64,000 bases of DNA from Methylomicrobium lacus LW14. Its GTDB lineage: Bacteria; Pseudomonadota; Gammaproteobacteria; Methylococcales; Methylomonadaceae. The notes under the pieces were generated by a model that saw only the letters and a program-made list of their open reading frames with translations, did not search any database and was not told the origin of the DNA. Below are positions 41,464-50,842 of this stretch, one piece after another (the stretch's first letter is position 1; every line of letters begins with the position of its first letter). A program made the position numbers and the translations under genes. The stretch lies in assembly GCF_000527095.1 (NCBI RefSeq), contig NZ_AZUN01000001.1, forward strand, positions 3,051,501 to 3,115,500, read 5' to 3'.

Positions 41464-42730
41464 GCGGCCGGCTATTGCCGCTTTTCGGGCGGCGCTGCGG
41501 CCTGTCGTCGCGTGGCGGACGCGGCCGCCTTTCCGGCCGGATCAGGTCCTGAGCCAACAGGTCTTGCGTGACCGGCTGCACCGGCACTTTTTCGCCGATG
41601 TAGGACTCGATGTCCGGCATCGAATACGCATATTCCTCGCAGATGAAACTGATCGCCTCGCCCGAGGCGCCGAAGCGCGCGGTACGGCCGATCCGGTGCA
41701 CATAGTCTTCGACATCCTGCGGCAGGTCGTAATTGATTACATGCGAGACGTCCGCGATATGCAGCCCGCGCGCCGCGACATCGGTCGCGATCAACAGGTT
41801 GATGGTGTTTTCCTGAAAATCGTTCAACAGGCGCTGGCGCTTTTCCTGCGGCACGTCGCCGCTTAAGGCCGCAGTCTTGAAGCCGTTCGCGGTCAGCGTG
41901 TCGTCCAGCAGTTCCGCGCAGCGTTTGGTGTTCACGAAGATGATGCTGCGCTGCGGCTGGTAGTGTTTCAAAATCCCGATCAAGAGCGGAATTTTTTGCT
42001 CGTTAGAAGGGCAGAACGCGGTCTGCTTGATCGATTTGGAGGTGACCGTTTCGGTCTCGATCTTGATCAGCACCGGATTGTTCATGTGCTCGTAAGCCAG
42101 CTCGGTCACCTTGTAGGACAAGGTCGCCGAAAACAGCATGTTCAGGCGCTGGTCGTGCGGCGGCATGCGCCGGAGCAGATAACGGATGTCCTTGATGAAA
42201 CCGAGGTCGAACATCCGGTCGGCTTCGTCGAGCACGCTGACCTGCACATGATCGAGGCTGAACGCCTGCTGTTTGTAGAAATCGATGATGCGTCCGGGGG
42301 TGCCGATGATCACGTCGACATTCGTTTTGAGCTTGTCGAGTTGCTTTTGATAATCGACGCCGCCGTAGATCAGCGCGAATTTCAGGTGCAGATGTTTGCT
42401 TAAGAGCAGCGCATCCTTGTGAATCTGGATCGCGAGCTCGCGGGTCGGGGCCAGAATCAACGCGCGCGGATTCTTGATCGGCTCGTTTGCGGCTTCCTTG
42501 CTTTCATTGTCATTCAAAAGGCGCTGGAAGGTCGCGAGCAAAAACGTCGCGGTCTTGCCGGTGCCGGTCTGCGCCTGGCCCGCAATGTCGCGGTCCCTGA
42601 GCAGGAGCGGCAGCGACCTATCCTGAATCGGCGTGCAGAATTCAAAGCCCGCGGTATTCAGGCTGTGCAGGATCGAATCGGATAATTCGAGGTTGGAAAA
42701 TCGGGTTTCGGTCAAATGTGTCTTACTCAT
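41426..42730 (-). CDS. rhlB: DEAD-box ATP-dependent RNA helicase (RhlB-like)
   Basis: A 434-residue DEAD-box helicase. Motifs run in order: Q motif (FEFCTPIQDRSLPLLL), I AQTGTGKTATF, Ia PTRELAIQ, Ib TPGRIIDF, II VLDEADRMFDLGF, III SATLSYKVTE, IV IIFVNTKRCAELL, V ATDVAARGLHI and VI HRIGRTARFGASG. A basic Arg/Pro-rich tail (RPERRPRPPRDDRPQRRPKS) follows. Length and tail fit RhlB, the degradosome helicase, which also sits near trxA/rho in gammaproteobacteria as it does here. Its upstream region contains trxA and rho, read divergently. Its last 38 bases overlap yrfG in convergent fashion. Confidence 0.9.
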   Translation of the reverse strand: MSKTHLTETRFSNLELSDSILHSLNTAGFEFCTPIQDRSLPLLLRDRDIAGQAQTGTGKTATFLLATFQRLLNDNESKEAANEPIKNPRALILAPTRELAIQIHKDALLLSKHLHLKFALIYGGVDYQKQLDKLKTNVDVIIGTPGRIIDFYKQQAFSLDHVQVSVLDEADRMFDLGFIKDIRYLLRRMPPHDQRLNMLFSATLSYKVTELAYEHMNNPVLIKIETETVTSKSIKQTAFCPSNEQKIPLLIGILKHYQPQRSIIFVNTKRCAELLDDTLTANGFKTAALSGDVPQEKRQRLLNDFQENTINLLIATDVAARGLHIADVSHVINYDLPQDVEDYVHRIGRTARFGASGEAISFICEEYAYSMPDIESYIGEKVPVQPVTQDLLAQDLIRPERRPRPPRDDRPQRRPKSGNSRPPRARPSTPENPQ

Positions 42731-42784
42731 AGCCTATAGGATAACGTAAAAATCGAATCGGCTGAACCCGGAACTAGAAATTGA

Positions 42785-42813
42785 TTGACTCTAGCCGCCT
42801 TCCCCCCTATAGT
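42785..42813 (+). promoter_or_regulatory. Sigma-70 promoter of trxA
   Basis: The -35 TTGACT (42785-42790) and -10 TATAGT (42808-42813) are separated by exactly 17 bases. Transcription would start near 42820, about 20 bases before the GTG start at 42842, with a GGAG ribosome site in between (42831-42834). Confidence 0.75.
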
Positions 42814-42841
42814 TAAAATTTTTAATTGTTGGAGAAATAGC

Positions 42842-43168
42842 GTGAGCGACTCAGTCCTTCATGTAAGCGATAGCGAATTTAACGAAAAGGTTATCAAAGC
42901 TAAAGGGCCTGTATTGGTGGATTACTGGGCTGAATGGTGCGGGCCTTGTAAGATGATTGCGCCGGTTCTGGATGAAATTGCGGTAGACTTCGCGGGCAAA
43001 TTGACCGTAGTCAAGATCAATATCGACGAAAATCCAAAAACGCCGCAACACTATGGCGTACGCGGTATTCCAACCCTGATGCTGTTCAAGGACGGCGAAG
43101 TCGAGGCGACCAAGGTCGGCGCCCTGACCAAATCCCAGCTCGCTGATTTCCTGAACAGCAATATTTAA
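42842..43168 (+). CDS. trxA: Thioredoxin
   Basis: A 108-residue thioredoxin, the general cytoplasmic disulfide reductant. The active site WAEWCGPCKMIAP lies around residues 28-40, and the cis-Pro loop YGVRGIPTLMLFKDGE around 70-85. The start is GTG at 42842, with GGAG seven bases upstream; the length then matches E. coli TrxA. It precedes rho with a 184-base gap, the classic trxA-rho order. A hairpin at 43187 may end trxA messages before rho. Confidence 0.97.
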   Translation: MSDSVLHVSDSEFNEKVIKAKGPVLVDYWAEWCGPCKMIAPVLDEIAVDFAGKLTVVKINIDENPKTPQHYGVRGIPTLMLFKDGEVEATKVGALTKSQLADFLNSNI

Positions 43169-43186
43169 CGCGGTCCCCTGATTCGC

Positions 43187-43220
43187 CCCGTCTTCCTACT
43201 GGACGGGATCGCTTTATTGA
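43187..43220 (+). terminator. Possible weak terminator/attenuator between trxA and rho
   Basis: A 6-bp stem CCCGTC / GACGGG (43187-43192, 43202-43207) with a 9-base loop, followed by ATCGCTTTATTGAG, which is T-rich but broken. The trxA-rho gap holds the rho leader; a candidate -10 TATACT lies at 43223-43228. Many rho genes are autoregulated by attenuation in their leader. Confidence 0.4.
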
Positions 43221-43352
43221 GTTATACTTATGGAGTGCGCTGATTCCAGCGCGCTTCAGCCTATCATCCGATAATCTGCGTCCCTGAATTCTAATCCTAT
43301 ATAAGCACTGCGGTGGTGAGCCTCGGTCGCTTAGCTTCGAGTCATCCTTTAT

Positions 43353-44609
<1,257 letters not shown>

Positions 44610-44642
44610 GCAACCTCTTTCCCTGCCTTCTCCAACGCAGTT

Positions 44643-45470
44643 ATGACCGATCTTCATGTATTACTGGACGCCCTGATTCTGGGCGTCGTCGAAGGCTTGA
44701 CCGAATTTTTGCCGGTGTCTTCGACCGGGCACTTGATTCTGGCCGGCCAGCTTTTGGGATTCAACGACGAAAAAGGCAAGGTCTTTGAAATTGCAATCCA
44801 GTTTGCGGCGATTCTGGCGGTGGTCTGGGAATACCGCCAAAGGCTTTGGCACACGCTGGTCAGCATCAAGTCCGAAACGGTATCGCAGCGTCTCGCCATC
44901 AACATGATCGTGGCGTTTTTACCGGCCGCGATCCTCGGCTTTTTGTTCCTGAAACAGATCAAGGCCTATCTGTTCAATCCGACCGTGGTCGCCTCGGCCT
45001 TCATCATCGGCGGTTTCCTGATCCTCTGGGCCGAACGCCGCGAGCATCGGGTGCACGCCGAGACGATCGATGACATGACCTGGCGCGACGCGTTGAAAGT
45101 CGGCTTCGCACAAGCGGTCGCGATGATTCCCGGCACTTCGCGTTCCGGCGCCACGATCATCGGCGGCCTGTTTTTCGGACTGTCCCGTCGCGCGGCGACC
45201 GAGTTTTCGTTTTTCCTGGCCATTCCGACCATGTTCGCGGCGACCTTCTACGATGTCTATAAGCACCGCGATTTGTTCAGCGCCAGCGACCTCGATTTGT
45301 TCGCGGTCGGCGGCGTGGTGTCATTCATCAGTGCCTTTCTGGCAGTGCGCGGTTTGTTGCGCTTTATCAGCCGCCATGATTTTTCGGTGTTCGCCTATTA
45401 CCGTATCGCCTTCGGCATCTTGGTGCTGCTGTCGGCGCAGATGGGCTGGGTGGATTGGAGCAACGGTTAG
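44643..45470 (+). CDS. uppP: Undecaprenyl-diphosphatase
   Basis: A 275-residue integral membrane phosphatase of the BacA/UppP family, recycling undecaprenyl pyrophosphate to the carrier phosphate for peptidoglycan and polysaccharide export. The signature motifs are EGLTEFLPVSSTGHLIL (about residues 17-33) and IPGTSRSGATIIGGL (about 161-175). It has about eight predicted helices. It lies just after rho. The convergent small gene DUF7230 ends two bases away on the other strand. Confidence 0.95.
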   Translation: MTDLHVLLDALILGVVEGLTEFLPVSSTGHLILAGQLLGFNDEKGKVFEIAIQFAAILAVVWEYRQRLWHTLVSIKSETVSQRLAINMIVAFLPAAILGFLFLKQIKAYLFNPTVVASAFIIGGFLILWAERREHRVHAETIDDMTWRDALKVGFAQAVAMIPGTSRSGATIIGGLFFGLSRRAATEFSFFLAIPTMFAATFYDVYKHRDLFSASDLDLFAVGGVVSFISAFLAVRGLLRFISRHDFSVFAYYRIAFGILVLLSAQMGWVDWSNG

Positions 45471-45472
45471 CC

Positions 45473-45694
45473 CTAAACGGCTGCCGCGATAGCTGAACAC
45501 TCTCCGCAGGAGGCTTTGCCAAGCATTCGTTCGAGAACGCTTGGCGAAGCCTCCTGCTTCGGATGCTTCGCCTTACGGCGATATTGGCTCTTGTCGTCAA
45601 AGACCTTCGCCTTGTTAAACTGGTGCGCATGCTTCGCGACCGGATTCAAACGTTGAACGATTTCTATTTCGTTCAAATTTCTACGTTTTTTCAT
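45473..45694 (-). CDS. Small basic conserved protein (DUF7230-like)
   Basis: A 73-residue protein. The first 45 residues (MKKRRNLNEIEIVQRLNPV then AKHAHQFNKAKVFDDKSQYRRKAKH) look like a short conserved basic family; I recall it as DUF7230, but the label is from memory. Residues about 46-63 are encoded by a REP-like inverted repeat (45506-45557), so the C-terminal quarter (SPSVLERMLGKASCGEC) is probably a repeat-derived extension. It is transcribed toward uppP, ending two bases from its stop, and its start is 84 bases from the divergent mnmG start. No function is known to me. Confidence 0.7.
   Translation of the reverse strand: MKKRRNLNEIEIVQRLNPVAKHAHQFNKAKVFDDKSQYRRKAKHPKQEASPSVLERMLGKASCGECSAIAAAV
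45506..45557. repeat. REP-like inverted repeat inside a coding region
   Basis: GCAGGAGGCTTTGCCAAGC and GCTTGGCGAAGCCTCCTGC (19-base arms, one mismatch) with a 14-base spacer. The whole unit lies in the 3' part of the small gene 45473-45694. Such repeats are normally intergenic. Confidence 0.8.
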
Positions 45695-45705
45695 CGTTTA
45701 CCTCT

Positions 45706-45711
45706 TATAAT
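45706..45711 (+). promoter_or_regulatory. Candidate -10 element for mnmG
   Basis: TATAAT at 45706-45711 lies 66 bases upstream of the mnmG GTG start, but no good -35 is found 16-18 bases before it (the sequence there is TACGTTTT). It partly lies in the short gap between two divergent genes, where a promoter is expected. Confidence 0.35.
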
Positions 45712-45777
45712 AGTGGGATGTCCGCCCTGCTTGGCAGGACAGAGTACTATAACAGCCCGTGTGATTAGAAAACAGTC

Positions 45778-47649
45778 GTGAAATTCAAAAAAGATTTTGA
45801 TGTGATCGTGGTCGGCGGCGGCCATGCCGGTACCGAAGCCGCGTTGGCGGCGGCCCGTTCTGGCGTGAAGACGCTGCTGTTGACGCAGAATATCGAAACG
45901 CTCGGCCAGATGAGCTGCAACCCGGCGGTCGGCGGCATCGGCAAGGGCCATTTGGTCAAGGAAATCGATGCCTTGGGCGGCTGCATGGCGCGGGCGATCG
46001 ATCTCGGCGGCATCCAGTTTCGGATTTTGAACGCGAGCAAGGGCCCTGCGGTCCGGGCCACGCGCGCGCAGGCCGACCGCAAGCTCTATAAGCAGGCGGT
46101 GCGCTACATGCTCGAAAATCAGCCGAACCTGGCGCTGTTCCAGCAGACCGTTGCGGATCTGATTGTAAACGGCGATCAGGTCGTCGGCGTGAAAACCGAA
46201 ATGGGCCTTAGCTTCATGGCGCGCGCGGTCGTGTTGACGGCCGGCACGTTTTTGGGCGGCAAGATTCATATCGGCCTCGAAAATTACAGCGGCGGCCGCG
46301 CCGGCGACGCGGCGTCGATCGCGCTGGCGCAGCGCCTGCGCGAATTGCCGTTCCGGGTCGATCGCCTGAAAACCGGCACGCCGCCGCGCATCGACGGCCG
46401 CACGATCGATTTCAGCAAGCTCGAAGAACAGCACGGCGACGATCCGGTGCCGGTGTTTTCGTTCCTCGGCAAGCGCGAGCAGCATCCGCGGCAGATTCCG
46501 TGCTACATCACGCGCACGAATACCAGAACGCACGACATCATCCGTTCCGGGCTCGACCGTTCGCCCTTGTATTCTGGCATCATCGAAGGCATCGGCCCGC
46601 GCTACTGTCCGTCGATCGAGGACAAGATCGTACGCTTCGCGGACCGCGACACGCATCAGATCTTTGTCGAGCCGGAAGGCCTCGATACGCACGAGATTTA
46701 TCCGAACGGCATCTCGACCAGTCTGCCTTTCGATGTGCAGTATGAGTTCGTGCGTTCGATGCTCGGCTTCGAAAATGCCGAAATCGTGCGTCCCGGTTAT
46801 GCGATCGAATACGATTTCTTCGACCCGCGCGACCTGAAAACCTCGCTCGAAACCAAGCATATGAACGGCCTGTTCTTTGCCGGCCAGATCAACGGCACGA
46901 CCGGCTACGAAGAAGCGGCCGCGCAAGGCTTGATCGCGGGTCTGAATGCGGCGCGCCGGGTGCAGGATCTGGAAAGCTGGTGCCCGCGCCGCGACGAAGC
47001 CTATATTGGCGTGATGATCGACGACCTGATTACGCGCGGCACCCAGGAGCCGTACCGGATGTTCACCAGCCGCGCCGAATACCGCCTGCAACTCCGCGAG
47101 GACAATGCCGATCTCAGGCTGACCGCACAAGGCCGCGCCCTGGGCCTGGTCGATGACGAGCGCTGGCGCGCGTTTGAAGAAAAGCAACGCGCGGTCGGCG
47201 AATTGCAGGAAGGCCTGAAAAAACAATGGATACGCCCTGACACCGAAGGGGCGAGGGCCGCCGAAGCTTACTGGGGCAAGCCGATTCAGAAAGAAGTGAA
47301 TCTGCTCGAAATGCTGCGCCGGCCGGAAGTCGATGCCGCGCGTCTGTTGTCGTTTTACGATCAGGGCGCGGAGGTTGCGGAACAGGTCGGCGAACAGGTC
47401 GAAATTCAGACCAAATATGCGGGCTATATCGTTCGCCAGCAGACTGAAATCGACCGCGCGCAGCGCTATGATCATTTGCGCTTGCCGGAAGCGCTCGATT
47501 ATACCGGCGTGCCGGGGCTGTCGAATGAGGTCAGCGAAAAACTGCGCAAACAGCGGCCGGAAACCCTGGGCCAGGCCTCGCGGATTCCGGGCATTACGCC
47601 GGCGGCGATCTCGCTGCTCTTGGTCTATCTGAAAAAGAAAAGCGCCTGA
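45778..47649 (+). CDS. mnmG: tRNA uridine 5-carboxymethylaminomethyl modification enzyme MnmG
   Basis: MnmG (GidA) is an FAD enzyme that with MnmE adds the (carboxymethyl)aminomethyl group at the wobble uridine of several tRNAs. The 623-residue protein has the FAD loop VIVVGGGHAGTEAALAAARSG at residues 9-29, CNPAVGGIGKGHLVKEIDALGG around 44-65, RTNTRTHDIIRSG (about 245-257) and a C-terminal MnmE-binding region. The start is GTG at 45778. It opens the mnmG-rsmG-parA-parB cluster; its stop overlaps the rsmG ATG by one base. Confidence 0.97.
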   Translation: MKFKKDFDVIVVGGGHAGTEAALAAARSGVKTLLLTQNIETLGQMSCNPAVGGIGKGHLVKEIDALGGCMARAIDLGGIQFRILNASKGPAVRATRAQADRKLYKQAVRYMLENQPNLALFQQTVADLIVNGDQVVGVKTEMGLSFMARAVVLTAGTFLGGKIHIGLENYSGGRAGDAASIALAQRLRELPFRVDRLKTGTPPRIDGRTIDFSKLEEQHGDDPVPVFSFLGKREQHPRQIPCYITRTNTRTHDIIRSGLDRSPLYSGIIEGIGPRYCPSIEDKIVRFADRDTHQIFVEPEGLDTHEIYPNGISTSLPFDVQYEFVRSMLGFENAEIVRPGYAIEYDFFDPRDLKTSLETKHMNGLFFAGQINGTTGYEEAAAQGLIAGLNAARRVQDLESWCPRRDEAYIGVMIDDLITRGTQEPYRMFTSRAEYRLQLREDNADLRLTAQGRALGLVDDERWRAFEEKQRAVGELQEGLKKQWIRPDTEGARAAEAYWGKPIQKEVNLLEMLRRPEVDAARLLSFYDQGAEVAEQVGEQVEIQTKYAGYIVRQQTEIDRAQRYDHLRLPEALDYTGVPGLSNEVSEKLRKQRPETLGQASRIPGITPAAISLLLVYLKKKSA

Positions 47650-48281
47650 TGGAGTCTTGTGCTGTTATTCTGGAAAGCGGTCTTGATGCGCTGAATATCG
47701 CCTGGACCGAGGAGCAAATCGGCCGCCTGCTCGCGTTTCTGAGGCTGATCGAAAAATGGAACAAGGCTTATAACCTGACCGCGATCCGCGACCGCGAGGA
47801 CATGACCCGGCTGCATCTTCTGGATAGCCTCGCCGTGCTGCCCCATATCAAAGGTCCGCGCGTGATCGACATCGGCACCGGCGCGGGCCTTCCGGGTATC
47901 CCGCTGGCGATTTTTTTGCCCGAAATACAATTTACCCTGCTCGACAGCAATGCGAAAAAAACCCGCTTCGTGCAGCAGGCGGTGTTGGAATTGAAACTGA
48001 ACAATGTCGAAGTGCGTCATAGCCGGGTGGAAGCCTTTCAGCCCGAGCAAAAATTCGATACGGTGATTACCCGCGCCTTCGCGGCTTTGCCGGCGATCAT
48101 GCAGACGACCGCGCATTTACTCGGCGAGCAAGGCGTGTTGCTGGCGATGAAGGGACAAAATCCACGCGATGAATTGGCGGAAGTTAAGGTAAAATCGTCG
48201 GTCATTGCGCTCAAAACGCCTGGCGTCGAGGCGGAGCGTTGCGTGGTGATCATTCAAAAAGATGCGATTTCTGTAGGATAA
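47649..48281 (+). CDS. rsmG: 16S rRNA (guanine-527-N7)-methyltransferase
   Basis: RsmG (GidB) methylates G527 of 16S rRNA using S-adenosylmethionine. The 210-residue protein has WNKAYNLTAIRDREDMTRLHLLDSLA (about 37-62), the SAM site VIDIGTGAGLPGIPLAIFLP (about 72-91) and a conserved Arg-Ala-Phe (TRAFAALPAI). It directly follows mnmG with a one-base overlap and precedes parA by three bases. Confidence 0.96.
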   Translation: MESCAVILESGLDALNIAWTEEQIGRLLAFLRLIEKWNKAYNLTAIRDREDMTRLHLLDSLAVLPHIKGPRVIDIGTGAGLPGIPLAIFLPEIQFTLLDSNAKKTRFVQQAVLELKLNNVEVRHSRVEAFQPEQKFDTVITRAFAALPAIMQTTAHLLGEQGVLLAMKGQNPRDELAEVKVKSSVIALKTPGVEAERCVVIIQKDAISVG

Positions 48282-48284
48282 AGT

Positions 48285-49052
48285 GTGACAAAAGTTATTG
48301 CGGTAACGAATCAAAAAGGCGGAGTCGGCAAAACGACGACCAGCGTCAACCTGACGGCGTCATTGGCGGCGGCTAAGCGCCGCGTTCTGCTCGTGGATCT
48401 CGATCCGCAAGGCAACGCGGCGATGGGCTGCGGCGTCGACAAAGAGAAAGTCCCCTATTCCAGCTATCACTTGCTGCTGGAAGAAGTGCCGGCCGAACAG
48501 GCCGTGATCAAACTGCCGGAACTCGGCTTCTCGGTGATCGCGGGCAACGGCGATCTGACCGCCGCCGAAGTCGCGCTGATGGATGCCGAACGCCGGGAAC
48601 GGCGGCTGGCCGAGGTGTTGATGCCGATCAAGGCGCAGTACGACTATATTCTGATCGACTGTCCGCCGTCCTTGAACATGCTGACCTTGAACGCGCTGGT
48701 CGCGGCCGATAGCGTGCTGATTCCGATGCAATGCGAATATTACGCGCTGGAAGGCTTGTCGGCACTGATGAGCACGGTCAAAAGCATCCAGGACACGGTC
48801 AATCCCGCATTGCATCTGGAAGGCATTTTGCGGACCATGTTTGACGACCGCAGCCGCCTGACCAAGGACGTCTCCGAACAATTGGTCGAATATTTCGGCG
48901 ACAAGGTATTTAGAACCTGCGTGCCGAGAAACATCAGGCTTGCCGAAGCGCCGAGTCACGGTTTGCCGGTGTTGAGCTACGACAGATCTTCGCGCGGCGC
49001 CTTGGCGTATCTGGCGCTGGCCGGCGAAATGTTGAGAAAAGAGAAAAAGTAA
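48285..49052 (+). CDS. parA: Chromosome-partitioning ATPase ParA (Soj)
   Basis: A 255-residue Walker-type ATPase with the deviant Walker A NQKGGVGKTTTSVNL (about residues 9-23), LLVDLDPQGNAAMGCGVD and LIDCPPSLNMLTLNAL (about 123-138). It moves the origin region through interaction with ParB bound at parS. The start is GTG at 48285, just after rsmG. With parB three bases downstream it forms the usual origin-proximal module. Confidence 0.96.
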   Translation: MTKVIAVTNQKGGVGKTTTSVNLTASLAAAKRRVLLVDLDPQGNAAMGCGVDKEKVPYSSYHLLLEEVPAEQAVIKLPELGFSVIAGNGDLTAAEVALMDAERRERRLAEVLMPIKAQYDYILIDCPPSLNMLTLNALVAADSVLIPMQCEYYALEGLSALMSTVKSIQDTVNPALHLEGILRTMFDDRSRLTKDVSEQLVEYFGDKVFRTCVPRNIRLAEAPSHGLPVLSYDRSSRGALAYLALAGEMLRKEKK

Positions 49053-49055
49053 CGC

Positions 49056-49925
49056 ATGTCGATCAAAAAACGTGGATTAAGTCGCGGCCTCGACGCGTTG
49101 CTCGGCGATGTTTCAATCACCCAAACGGAAGCAACGCCGACGTCTCCTGCGCACGCCTTGCATACCTTGCCGATCGAGTTTCTGCAGCGCGGCAAATACC
49201 AACCGCGGAGGGACATCAATCCGGAAAAATTGCAGGAACTGGCCGATTCGATCAAGGCGCAGGGCGTGATCCAGCCGGTCGTGGTGCGCCGACTCGACGC
49301 CGAAAAATACGAGATCGTCGCCGGCGAGCGGCGCTGGCGCGCGGCGCAACTGGCCGGCTTGCATGAAGTACCGGTCGTGGTGAAGGACATCGACGACCGC
49401 ACCGCGATGGCGGTCGCGTTGATCGAAAACATCCAGCGCGAGGATTTGAACCCGCTCGAAGAGGCGGAAGCCCTGGCGCGCCTGCTCGACGAATTCGACA
49501 TGACGCATCAGCAAATCGCGGATGCGGTCGGCAAATCGCGGACGACCGTGACCAATCTGTTGCGCCTCTTGGATTTGCATCCGGAAGTCAAAAAACTGTT
49601 GCTGAACAAACACATCGAAATGGGCCATGCGCGTGCCCTGCTCGGTTTGGACGGACAGAAACAAGTTGCGGCCGCGCATAAAATCGACAAGGAAGGCTTG
49701 ACGGTCAGAGCCGCCGAAAAGCTGGTCAGAGATCTCCAGTGTCCTACCGAGAAGCCGGAAAAAGACAGGGTCATCGACAAGGATACGCTGCGCCTGCAGG
49801 AGGACCTGACTTCGCGTTTGGGCGCTAAGGTCTCGATCGATCATAAAAAAAACGGCGCAGGCAAGCTGATCATCTCCTATTCCAGTCTGGAAGAGCTCGA
49901 TGGGATCATCGGGCAGATCAAGTAA
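49056..49925 (+). CDS. parB: Chromosome-partitioning protein ParB (Spo0J)
   Basis: A 289-residue CTP-dependent DNA clamp that loads at parS. Box I is PRRDINPEKLQELADSIKAQG, box II is VAGERRWRAAQLAG (the Arg-rich CTP motif, about 87-100), and the helix-turn-helix is MTHQQIADAVGKSRTTVTNLL (about 148-169). A short N-terminal KKRGLSRGLDALLGD contacts ParA. I did not find a consensus parS palindrome (TGTTTCACGTGAAACA) in the window. An imperfect hairpin at 49939-49967 may end the operon. Confidence 0.95.
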   Translation: MSIKKRGLSRGLDALLGDVSITQTEATPTSPAHALHTLPIEFLQRGKYQPRRDINPEKLQELADSIKAQGVIQPVVVRRLDAEKYEIVAGERRWRAAQLAGLHEVPVVVKDIDDRTAMAVALIENIQREDLNPLEEAEALARLLDEFDMTHQQIADAVGKSRTTVTNLLRLLDLHPEVKKLLLNKHIEMGHARALLGLDGQKQVAAAHKIDKEGLTVRAAEKLVRDLQCPTEKPEKDRVIDKDTLRLQEDLTSRLGAKVSIDHKKNGAGKLIISYSSLEELDGIIGQIK

Positions 49926-49938
49926 TCCATTCACGATA

Positions 49939-49967
49939 CCCTTCGCAGACTTCGGTTTGCGAGGGTT
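49939..49967 (+). terminator. Imperfect hairpin after parB
   Basis: ACCC-TTCGCA pairs with TGCGA-GGGT (one bulge) around the loop GACTTCGGTT, followed by TTC. The T-run is short, so it may be weak. It lies 14 bases after the parB stop. Confidence 0.55.
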
Positions 49968-50348
49968 TCTATATCCAATCAATCTTTTAAATAATAATGA
50001 TTGCTGCGCCGCACACCCTCCTAACGCTTAAGTTAATCAAAATATTTTAAAATGCGAAGTTGTGCTATATTTATTTGATGAAATATGGCTACTCACTTTC
50101 ATTGTGTTACCCACCCATCTTCCGTAGCGCCTCATCGGAGGTTGCGCCAGTTTCGGCGTGAAAATTATTTCGATGATGATAAGGCTTGCTAAGCACAATG
50201 AGCCGGGCTATTGCATTGCAATCTTCACCGCCGCTTTCCAGGCTCATTCAACAGCGCATCACCGTGTGCCTGCGCCTCTTCCGGTAAATCCGCTGCATGT
50301 AGGTTTACTGAACGTATTCCAGTCTATCCATTTCTGCCGGACCTCTTA
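49968..50348. other. Intergenic region between parB and the 50349 gene
   Basis: About 380 bases with an AT-rich first part (49980-50080) and no gene I can support. It must contain the promoter of the downstream trio, but no clear -35/-10 pair was identified by eye. An open frame starting at a TTG near 50211 reads into the next gene but lacks a ribosome site and gives a Cys/Arg-rich, unconserved leader. Confidence 0.4.
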
Positions 50349-50831
50349 ATGCAGCAGCCGAACCATTGGCGGTGTATTCGTAGCGCCTTCATGTTCCGCT
50401 TTACCGCAAAATCGTGGCCGATAGGCTTACGGATTTTATTTCGCGTGCAGAAAATTTTACTCTTCGCCATGGCCATTTCACTGGCGAGTCTGACGGCTCA
50501 GGCGGATGATGCAAAAGTCAGACTTTTAGATTCGAGCGGCAATACCAAGCAGCTTCCAGTCGAAACCGTGCGCGAAATTTTCTTTATGCGCCTGAGTTCC
50601 TGGCCCGATGGGTCCCCGATCCGTGTGTTCGTGCTTCCTGACGATCATCCTTTGCATATCCGCTTTGCGAAAGAAATTTTGGGCGTTTATCCGTTTCAAC
50701 TGCGTTCGGCCTGGGACCGGCTGGTATTTTCAGGCACCGGCGTATCGCCGACCCTGGTGGAATCGGTAGAGGAAATGCGCTCGCGTGTCGAATCGACGCC
50801 GGGCGCCATTGGCTATACTGATAAACAATAA
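50349..50831 (+). CDS. Periplasmic substrate-binding-like protein (PstS-like, short)
   Basis: About 160 residues; the start is uncertain (ATG 50349, ATG 50391 or GTG 50445 all fit). A signal-like segment QKILLFAMAISLASLTAQA is followed by DDAKVRLLDSSGNTKQLPVE and a C-terminal PSPTL-like ending (GTGVSPTLVESVEEMRSRVESTPGAIGYTD). The last motif (GAIGY) is that of phosphate- and molybdate-type periplasmic binding proteins, but the length is only about half of PstS. It is probably a truncated-type binding protein used as a sensor. The next gene, a porin-like protein, starts 12 bases on, and a diguanylate cyclase follows. Confidence 0.6.
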   Translation: MQQPNHWRCIRSAFMFRFTAKSWPIGLRILFRVQKILLFAMAISLASLTAQADDAKVRLLDSSGNTKQLPVETVREIFFMRLSSWPDGSPIRVFVLPDDHPLHIRFAKEILGVYPFQLRSAWDRLVFSGTGVSPTLVESVEEMRSRVESTPGAIGYTDKQ

Positions 50832-50842
50832 GGAGATCATCG

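Noticed and set aside
45691..47475. Long open frame on the minus strand opposite mnmG (594 codons)
   Set aside because: It is a mirror of the GC-rich mnmG codons, has no recognisable domain, is rich in Arg/Ala/His in the way of antisense frames, and would leave no room for mnmG.
45473..49925. parS site near parAB
   Set aside because: No match to the consensus TGTTTCACGTGAAACA was found by eye in the window; degenerate sites cannot be judged without a scan.
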